A model generated the notes under the pieces. The model worked only from the letters and a program-made list of their open reading frames with translations. It was not told where the DNA came from and ran no database searches. A stretch of DNA of 36,623 bases from NCBI GenBank assembly GCA_003427395.1, contig BFEA01000009.1:3085523-3122145 (forward strand), in the 5' to 3' direction. A program made the position numbers and the translations under genes. Below are positions 30,201 through 36,623 of the stretch, piece by piece (the stretch's first letter is position 1; every line of letters begins with the position of its first letter). Source of the DNA: Chara braunii. Its lineage: Eukaryota > Streptophyta > Charophyceae > Charales > Characeae.

Positions 30201-30308
30201 AGTGCCACGTCAGCAGTGCCACGACAGCAGCAGTGCCACGTCAGCAGTGCCATGTCAGTCGCAGTGCCACGTCATCAGTGCCACGACACCAACAGTACCA
30301 ACGTCAGC
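30201..30308 (+). repeat. 31-bp-period minisatellite with CACGTCA motifs
   Basis: Alternating 14-bp (AGTGCCACGTCAGC) and 17-bp (AGTGCCACGACAGCAGC-like) units: 14, 17, 14, 17, 14, 17, 15. Four 14/15-mers carry ACGTCA, three in the context CCACGTCA, a hybrid G/C-box of the type bound by plant bZIP factors. It ends 14 bp before the gag ATG at 30323. Confidence 0.9.
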
Positions 30309-30322
30309 AGTGCCCCGCCACC

Positions 30323-31015
30323 ATGACAGTTTCAGCTTTGGGCATGCCAGGCCAACTGGCCAACGAGTCCATTGCCGAGTACCGACAGTGGTTCCAAGCT
30401 CAGCTCGCACTGATCGAGGCTGAGGAACAGCGCCAGACAGCAGCCGAGGCCGCCCGCGGAAGCGGCGGCAGCAGCTGAAAAGCAGTGGCTTCAGGCCGAA
30501 GCTGATGCAGATGCCCAGGCCCGCTGCAAGGAGGCCCAGGATGTGCTGCAGCGGCACGAAGCCGTCAGCGTCGACAAGCTCAATCCTGGCATTTTGAACC
30601 ATCCGAGAGCCACGAAGACGCGACACCGGAAGAGCAGCACAAGGAGTTTCTCGCCAAACTCGTGACCCGGCTGGTTTACACTTGTAACCACCTGCAGTCC
30701 GAGCTGGCGAATCTCCGACGGACAGTAAGGAACCACAAGGATCTGCACGAGGATGCTACACGGGCACTTAATTCCCGTGTACAGGACTTGGAGCAAGCAG
30801 CACCAGGACCAGATGCTGGTGAACCCAGCAGTGCACCCTCAACCTGCCAATTGGAGGAACGAGTTGACCATGTAGTCGCAATGCTTGGAGACATCAGCAC
30901 CTTCCCCGCACCAGCCACCATCAACAAGCAGCTCGGCACCTAGAACACTGATCTCAGGCAGCTACAACAGCCACCCAGCAACGATGGCAGCAACAGTGCA
31001 TCGCGGCCATACAAG
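30323..31015 (+). pseudogene. Element 2 Gag N-terminal part
   Basis: ATG at 30323 in a favourable context (GCCACCATGA). Reads MTVSALGMPGQLANES, then IAEYRQWFQAQLALIEAEEQ, an Ala/Glu/Gln-rich helix. TGA at 30476 ends this frame, but the helix continues in a shifted frame (AAAEKQWLQAEADADAQARC) and returns near 30600 to the first frame (ATPEEQHKEFLAKLVTRLVY, HLQSELANLRRTVRN), which is coiled-coil-like. A TAG at 30941-30943 lies between this part and the capsid. Two compensating frameshifts and one stop therefore separate it from the next block. Confidence 0.7.
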
Positions 31016-31915
31016 ATGCCAACTTTCCGGATTGAGAAGTTTGACGACTATACACATCAGGACCCAGTCATCTGGTGGGAAGACTTTATGATGGAGCTTG
31101 GGATTCATGACGTCCCCGCTCACTTGTACATCTCGGCGCTGTTCCTCAACGCCAAGGGCGGATGCCAGATCTGGCTCAGCCACATGGCAACCATCCACGG
31201 TGTCCAGGTCTCCGATCTGCACAAGAAGATCTCCTGGGACGAGATGACGAGGGAATGGAAGAAGCGGTTCATTGTCGACGACGCCCTGACGCTCGCCATT
31301 AACCGCCTCTTCAGCATGACTCAAGGCAACACACTGACATGCGACTGGCTCACGGAATGGCAAAAGATCGTGGCAACACCCGATCTTGACTTGCCATTTT
31401 CGCATCTGCGCCAGGAGTTCTACAACCGGTCGTGTGTCGCCTTGAGCCTCGCACTTGGTGATCGAGAACAGTACACGACCTTCGCCGAAATTATCGACAA
31501 GGCGCGTGACATCATCAAGAGCAACCGGGCTGCTGCACACGAGAAGTCAGCGTGGCAGCCAGCCTATGTGGAGAGAGGAAAATTTGGCCCGCGTCCGCAG
31601 CAAGTCGCTGCAATCCAACCGGACAGCATTGTCGAAGACCCGGCAGCCACCCCAGCATCACGTGAGGGAGATCAGGTGGCCGCCGTCCAGCCGCGAAGCA
31701 ACAACTCCCCTATCAAAGGGAAGGCGAAAACAGCATCGCCGGCCGGAAATGGACAGCCAGTACCATGGGTCAAGTTCAACTTGACGGAGGCCGAATACAA
31801 GTACCGCAGCCGATACGGTTGCTGCTATTGGTGCAACAACAACAAGCACAAGACCTCCCAATGCCAAGATCAAGGCAGGGAGGATGTTCGACCTCGAATC
31901 AGCTCGGGAAATTGA
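31016..31915 (+). CDS. gag: Element 2 Gag capsid and nucleocapsid
   Basis: 299 codons, in the same frame as the upstream coiled-coil part, so the ATG at 31016 is probably internal. Capsid: KMPTFRIEKFDDYTHQDPVI, WWEDFMMELGIHDVPAH, MTREWKKRFIVDDALTLAIN, FSHLRQEFYNRSCVAL. Nucleocapsid: CYWCNNNKHKTSQC, a complete C-x2-C-x4-H-x4-C zinc knuckle near residues 273-286. Ends at TGA 31913-31915. Gag would form the particle and bind element RNA. Confidence 0.85.
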   Translation: MPTFRIEKFDDYTHQDPVIWWEDFMMELGIHDVPAHLYISALFLNAKGGCQIWLSHMATIHGVQVSDLHKKISWDEMTREWKKRFIVDDALTLAINRLFSMTQGNTLTCDWLTEWQKIVATPDLDLPFSHLRQEFYNRSCVALSLALGDREQYTTFAEIIDKARDIIKSNRAAAHEKSAWQPAYVERGKFGPRPQQVAAIQPDSIVEDPAATPASREGDQVAAVQPRSNNSPIKGKAKTASPAGNGQPVPWVKFNLTEAEYKYRSRYGCCYWCNNNKHKTSQCQDQGREDVRPRISSGN

Positions 31916-32720
31916 GCTGCGCGGGAGGTGAGGCGACTCCACCTCTCACTCCATCAAATTCAGCTGCCTTGCTAGCAGACTCCTACACATCTGGGGAGAA
32001 TGCGGATGTCGCGAGTCCTCGGTTCACTTACGAGGATTACGCTGTCCACTTGGTCCCACCGTTGGACCAGACTCCACGTGCAACAATCCACCACATGCAC
32101 GGTTTCACCACCATCGTCAACCAATTCGGCAGCTTCGCCACCAACTTTCGTCGGGGATTCGACGTCATGGTCAAGACTTGAGAGACTCGACCCGTTGACG
32201 TTCGCTGACTTCCAATGGATGCCCCTTCCCCCAACAGGTAGATTGCCAAAACCGCATTGCAACGTGCTTATGGCACGATTGCGGGATTACTTGCACACTG
32301 CAGTACCAGCTCCATTGATGGACGCCGGAGTAGCGGTTGTTGACCTTCACGACTACGTTGCGAAGATCGACCTCGAGTTCAAGACACAACGGCACGACAA
32401 CATCGACGCGCCATTGTTGTGCATACGCATTCAGATCAGAGAGGCGACCTGCAACGCTTTGATCGATTGCGGAGCTACTCGCAACTATATCAGCCAAGAC
32501 TTTATGGTATGCGCTGGCCTTGGGCCACGTTCGGAGGAAGTCGCAGCCCACGCAAGTCACGTTGGTCGACGGTCAAACACACAAGTCAATCGACCGGTGC
32601 ATTGATTCCGTCCTCGTGTACTTTGCCCCGCATGCAAGCGAGGTCGTGTCCTTCGACATTTCGGACACCCAGTTCGACATGATTTTGGGCATGTCATAGC
32701 TACGAAGCGATGATCACCCC
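31916..32720 (+). pseudogene. Element 2 aspartic protease region
   Basis: The frame from 32000 holds LLCIRIQIREATCNALIDCG, then ATRNYISQDFM: the active site D-[ST]-G is Asp-Cys-Gly. A frameshift near 32530 moves the continuation to another frame (LVDGQTHKSIDRCIDS, VVSFDISDTQFDMILGMS). That frame is stopped by TAG 32698-32700 where the family has Trp (LGMSW), so TGG to TAG is likely. Ser/Thr-to-Cys at the second active-site position may impair activity. Confidence 0.78.
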
Positions 32721-33590
32721 GTGAACTTCTACCGCTGCACCATTCACGTTCGTGATCGGAACAGAGTATTAGTCCCATGCATGGTGCCTCCACCTCACCC
32801 TTCGATCAACTTCCACGTGGTGTCCGCCGCAAGCATTCAAACTTCCATCACCAAGGACGACATCGAGGAGATGGGGGTATGTTTTCTCCACGCTCTCCCT
32901 CCCCATGACATCCCATCGACAGACGCATCAACGGACCCACACATCACCGAGCTTCTCGACGCCAACAACAACATGTTTGAAGCCCCGCACGGGGTAGTAC
33001 CGAATCGGCCCATCCGCCACGAGATCATCCTCGAGGCCGGGGCCGTACCTCCTCGTGGTTGCATCTACCGCATGAGCGAGGAAGAGTTAACTGTGCTAAG
33101 GGCACAACTCGACGACCTTCTTGAGAAAGGCTGGATTCGGCCTAGCTCTTCGCCATACGTTGCTCCCGTTCTCTTCGTCTGGAAGAATCTTGTGGTTTTG
33201 CATTGATTATCGTAAGCTCAACGCACAAACCGTCAAGAACGTCAGCCCTCTTCCATGCATCGACGACCTTCTCGAACAGCTGGGCGACGCTAAATTTTTA
33301 TCCAAACTTGACCTCAAATCGGGATATCACCAACTTGAGATCCGACAGGAAGACCGCTACAAGACCGCGTTCAAGACACGATATGGGCATTTCAAATGGT
33401 TGGTTATGCCATTTGGCCTTACGAATGCCCTGGCCACATTTCAAGCGGCTATGACGACAGAGTTCCGACACATGCTGGACAAATTTGTACTCATCTACCT
33501 CGACGATATCTTGGTGTACAGCCGGAGCACCGTTTTGGAACGGCTACGACAAGCCAAGTACAAAGCCAACCACAACAAATGCGAATTCAC
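32721..33590 (+). pseudogene. Element 2 reverse transcriptase
   Basis: Linker and RT. HALPPHDIPSTDASTDPHIT, then YRMSEEELTVLRAQLDDLLE and KGWIRPSSSPYVAPVLFVWK; a frameshift near 33180 switches frame at the VLFV(P)KK motif. Continues ILWFCIDYRKLNAQTVKNVS, KLDLKSGYHQLEI (motif A), WLVMPFGLTNALATFQ (motif B), LIYLDDILVYSRS (motif C with both Asp intact). After YSRS the text goes straight to VLERLRQAKYKANHNKCEF: about twelve residues normally following (SLEEHLEHL-type helix) are absent, an in-frame deletion. Confidence 0.88.
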
Positions 33591-34650
33591 GCGGCAAGAG
33601 CTCGAGTACTTGGGCCATTATGTGACGCTGCAAGGCATCCGTCCGCTTGCGGACAAGACCGAGGCCATCCACGTATGGCCCAAGCCCACCAACACCACGA
33701 ACGTTCGCTCATTCATGGGGTTGGCGGGCTACTATCAACGCTTCATCACCGGGTACTCAAGAATTGCCGCACCATTGACGAGATTACAATTGCCAAAGGT
33801 GCCATTCGTATTCGATGACGACGCGTGCTGGTCATTCCAAGCACTCAAGACGGCCATGCTCATGGCACCCGTCCTTAGCATCTACGACCCCACCTTGCCA
33901 ACGAGAGTGACTACTGACGCTTCCGGCTATGGCATTGGGGCAGTCTTGGAACAACACGACGGCGACGATTGGCAACTCGTGGAGTATTTCAGCCACAAGG
34001 TGCCTCCCATCAATTCACTTGATGATGCCAGGAAGGAGCTGCTTGGGTTCGTGATGGCTCTTAAGCGATGGCGGCACTTCCTCCTTGGGTGTCGTAGGTT
34101 CACATGGGTCACCGATAACAACCCGTTGACCTACTACAAGACGCAAGATACAGTGAGCAGCACGATCGGACGATGGATGTACTTCATCGACCAATCTGAC
34201 TTCACACCTAAACATCTCGCCGGCCTTTCCAATCGCGCAGCAGATCCACTCACGCGAAAACCCGATCTGTGCGCTATGACATATCATGCATTCGCGTTCG
34301 ACGAGGAACTCCAGCGGCATTTCATTCGGGGCTACCAGTCCGATCCAGATTTTGCCACGCTATATGTGCAGCTATCTTCGGATCACCCGCCGACCAGCCA
34401 TTATCGCATCATCGGCGGGTACGTGCGTCTCCACTCGCGAGGCAAGGACTTATTGTGTGTCCCAGGAGACCGTCGTCTTCAGACTCGCCTTCTCGGCGAG
34501 TACCATGACTCGCGACTCGCCGGCCATTTCGAAGTTAATCGGACCATCGCACGACTTCGACAACGATTCCGGTGGTCCGACCTCATTACCGATGTCACTC
34601 GGTATTGCAACTCTTGCGAAGTTTGCCGACAAAGAAAGCCCACAACCGCA
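33591..34650 (+). CDS. Element 2 RNase H and integrase zinc finger (Pol fragment)
   Basis: Same open frame as the RT core (33121-34782). LEYLGHYVTLQGIRPLADKT, then RNase H with RVTTDASGYGIGAVLEQHDG (catalytic Asp kept), ARKELLGFVMALKRWRHFLL and WVTDNNPLTYYKTQ, then the integrase HHCC finger complete: LGEYHDSRLAGHFEVNRT, YCNSCEVCRQRKP (C-x2-C). A frameshift near 34640 ends the natural reading; the remaining codons to 34782 are out of frame. Confidence 0.87.
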
Positions 34651-35210
34651 ATCCTTACGGCGAGTTGCGCCCGTTGCCTATTCCACGAGAACCTGGCCTC
34701 TCCATTGCCATGGACGTCACCGGCCTGTTTCCCCACGACCGCCTCGAGCACGACGCCATCCTCACGGTCGTTGACCGATTGAGTAAATACGTGCGATTTC
34801 TCCCTTGCAAGTACTACGCCACGGCTCCCGAACTTGCACGCCTCTTGCACATCGGCTGGATTTGCAGCCACGACGTACCGGAAACCATCGTTAGCGGCCG
34901 CGACACTCGTTTCATGTCGACGTTCTGGACTTCTCTCATGCAGGAATCCGACACGAAGATGAAACCAAGTTCGGCTCGGAATCCACAAACGGACGGGCAA
35001 ATGGAGTGGGCACATCAAACCGCTCAAATGATGCTTCGTACGCTCATCCGTCCGAATCAGAAGGATTGGGTTGACCGCCTCCCCGACATCGAGTTCGCCT
35101 ACAACACTTCGTTGCATCCGGCGATTGGCGTGACTCCATTCGAGTTGCACCACGGTGGCCGGAAAGGCCGTATCTTCGTTGATCTCTCCTTCCACGAACA
35201 ACCGACATAG
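34640..35210 (+). pseudogene. Element 2 integrase catalytic core
   Basis: Frame of 34572-35210, natural from about 34640. PREPGLSIAMDVTGLFPHDR (first Asp), ILTVVDRLSKYVRFLPC, ETIVSGRDTRFMSTFWTSL (second Asp; the usual SDRD is SGRD here), NPQTDGQMEWAHQT (catalytic Glu kept; the usual ERVN is EWAH). DWVDRLPDIEFAYNTSLHPA and GVTPFELHHG follow. The third-motif neighbour changes may lower activity. A TAG at 35208-35210 with a frameshift near 35200 separates it from the C-terminus. Confidence 0.86.
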
Positions 35211-35846
35211 ACGTCGCTTGCTCTCCCGCCTCCGTCTGGAAATACAGGGAATTGCTGGCTCAAGCCCGTGCAAACATGCAAAAGGCTCAAGTCCGCATGC
35301 AGCAGCAAGCCAATGCGCGGCGCGTACCATGTCCTATCCGCGCTGGCGACCGAGTTTGGGTCTCTGCGGAAGAGTTCGTGCTCGAACAGGATGTTTCGTG
35401 CAAGCTGCTCCCCAAGTGGTTTGGACCATGGACTGTCCGTTCAGCCGCAGGCGACGAGCCCGACGGCCCATCCTTTGTGATCGACATCCCTCCGCATCGA
35501 GTGGTCCATCCGGTCTTTCACGCCTCGAAGCTGGCAACATACACGCCAGCAAAGGACGATGACTTCCCGCGCCGGCGAGCAAGACCCTCCGTCTATGGAT
35601 GGTCATCAGGAAGTCGACCGTGTCATCATGGATCGCAAGTACGCCAACAAGCCTCAACGGTACAAAGTCACCTTTAAAGCATGCAATCCTGATGACACTC
35701 AATGGATTTCACGAGCAGATTTGCAAGCATCCGCACCTCTGATCTACGCTCACTACGAACGACTAGCTAAGGAAGCTTCACAACCTGCCCCTCGCACCTG
35801 GACTTTGGTCCCTCCCTCCGACAGGCAGCTTTGCCCTCGCAGGTAA
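35211..35846 (+). pseudogene. Element 2 integrase C-terminus and chromodomain-like tail
   Basis: Natural reading VWKYRELLAQARANMQKAQV, RAGDRVWVSAEEFVLEQ, LLPKWFGPWTVRSAAGDEPD, VVHPVFHASKLATYTPAKDD. A frameshift near 35570 leads to the last frame with VDRVIMDRKYANKPQRYKVT and FKACNPDDTQWISRADLQAS, chromodomain-like (hydrophobic-basic strand then W and acidic turn). Ends at TAA 35844-35846, only 14 bp before the polypurine tract. Confidence 0.83.
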
Positions 35847-35859
35847 GCTCGATCTTTCA

Positions 35860-35873
35860 AGGAGGGGGGGGGG
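35860..35873 (+). other. Polypurine tract of element 2
   Basis: AAGGAGGGGGGGGGG-type purine run ending exactly at the TGGCATACTGC start of the 3' LTR. Confidence 0.88.
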
Positions 35874-36387
35874 TGGCATACTGCTCATCCACACGGGCCT
35901 GCAGGGTCCGACCAGATGGAAAATAAGGGCCCTCCAGACACTGTGTCGTTTCAGCCTAAAAGCCTGAAAACAAGGGCCATTTTCAGGCCCTCATAAAGTC
36001 GACCTGCCCTGAAACTCAGGCGCCAGACCAGGGTTTAGCACAGGCCATTTTTGGGCCTGTTTCAAGACAACCTTTGTTTGAACTTCAACGCCAGGGTCTG
36101 GCACGTTTCGGCATTGGCAAGAGCAGCCTCCTGGATGGGCCAGCACTATATAGCACTGGCCCGCCCTGCATGCTGCAGGTAGTTCACGGGGACTTCCCAG
36201 GCAGTTCACGTGCACTTCACGTGCAGGAGGCAGGAGGCAGTCTTCAGGAGTTGGCCGCAGCACTCTGGAGGAGCGCTGCAGCGGTAGTAGCTAGCGCTAG
36301 AGTAGTCTTCAGCGCTGGGCGCTGCTAGCGCTAGAGTAGTCTTCAGCGCGACATTGGACGAGGGATTATTTGGGACCTATATCGAAG
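35874..36387 (+). repeat. 3' LTR of element 2 (internally deleted, 3'-truncated)
   Basis: Starts TGGCATACTG. U3 contains several short inverted repeats (for example GCCTGAAAA/TTTTCAGGC and CAGGCC/GGGCCTG). From 36200 it matches the 5' LTR. At 36349/36350 it jumps from CTTCAGCGC to GACATTGGACG, skipping sequence equal to about 29020-29334. It follows the 5' LTR again to ATCGAAG (36387 equals 29362), then diverges; the last ~264 bp of the LTR are missing. Confidence 0.82.
36137..36162 (+). promoter_or_regulatory. TATA box inside a 26-bp near-palindrome (3' LTR)
   Basis: Arms GGGCCAG (36137-36143) and CTGGCCC (36156-36162) flank a central CTATATAG palindrome. The TATA position in U3 fits the LTR promoter. 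Two CACGTG G-boxes follow at about 36207-36225. Confidence 0.6.
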
Positions 36388-36623
36388 TGCAATCAGACTT
36401 ATTCTCAAACACACTTTTCATGCATGTAAACAGCAACGCAGCATACTGGCGAAATGCGCCCACTCAAAACTCAGATATATGGCTTTCAGATACGAGTTCA
36501 CTCTCAATTGGCTATGGCGACTTCAGCGCCCAAACATCTCATTGTTCACATACACTGGATCACCCTGGATATCCCACACACATCACTCTAACACTCGAAC
36601 ACACACACACACACTCACTACTA
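36388..36623. other. No recognisable gene; ends in an AC-rich tract
   Basis: Sequence after the broken 3' LTR of element 2, with a (CA)n run near 36600-36613. Nothing recognised. Confidence 0.5.

Larger units (their letters stand above)
28900..36387 (+). mobile_element. Ty3/gypsy chromovirus-like LTR retrotransposon 2, inactive
   Basis: Order: truncated 5' LTR, primer-binding site, leader with minisatellite, gag, protease, RT, RNase H, integrase with chromodomain-like tail, polypurine tract, partial 3' LTR. Domain sequences differ clearly from element 1, so it is a separate family, although it uses the same primer-binding variant. Both LTRs are incomplete at opposite ends, so no target duplication can be checked. 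Frames break at about six points but RT, RNase H and integrase catalytic residues are largely kept. Confidence 0.9.

Noticed and set aside
30201-30308. CRISPR-like array
   Set aside because: Repeat units are contiguous without unique spacers and lie in a retrotransposon leader; no cas genes.
34782-35330. Long minus-strand frame across integrase of element 2
   Set aside because: It is the antisense of a well-defined integrase core and shows no domain of its own.

Overview
The window is a repeat-dense piece of a plant-type nuclear genome. No intact host protein gene, tRNA or rRNA can be supported. A streptophyte (land plant or charophyte-grade alga) is suggested by: two Ty3/gypsy elements with chromodomain-like C-termini, both primed from a plant initiator-Met-tRNA type site; an APE-type L1-like LINE with a plant-style zf-RVT tail; Penelope-like debris with a GIY-YIG domain; and a reverse-transcribed U2 snRNA fragment. 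The lineage beyond 'streptophyte' is inference.

Layout. 1-226: (AG)n microsatellites. 1584-2737 (-): broken reverse transcriptase (RT) fragment of Penelope-like character. 2738-5140: no gene, with a ~200-bp tandem repeat at 4505-5075. 5210-5648: two short A-tailed SINE-like elements tail to tail. 6477-15480 (-): one L1-like LINE with a very long glutamine-rich ORF1 and an ORF2 with endonuclease, RT and zinc-finger tail; both ORFs are broken. Scattered N bases in this LINE and a Nextera mate-pair junction adapter at 11111-11148 show assembly damage. 15481-17682: no recognised gene, but a degenerate minisatellite and a 611-bp tandem duplication with a nested 88-bp duplication.

17989-28620 is a nested insertion. 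Ty3/gypsy element 1 (18541-27722, +) sits inside an older minus-strand Penelope-like element whose GIY-YIG nuclease domain lies just right of the 3' LTR. Element 1 was itself hit twice: by a ~470-bp element with a 9-bp target duplication (22917-23386), and by a U2 snRNA retrocopy with poly(A) and a 13-bp target duplication (23716-23824).

28900-36387 is Ty3/gypsy element 2 (+), with a promoter-less truncated 5' LTR, a 31-bp-period array of CACGTCA motifs just before gag, a better-preserved pol, and a 3' LTR that keeps a TATA box but is cut at its 3' side. The last ~240 bp hold nothing recognised.

How the parts relate: LINE-type enzymes would make the poly(A) and target duplications seen for the U2 copy and possibly the SINE-like pair. 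All larger elements here are inactive by stops, frameshifts or catalytic-residue changes. The window is best read as a record of successive insertions.
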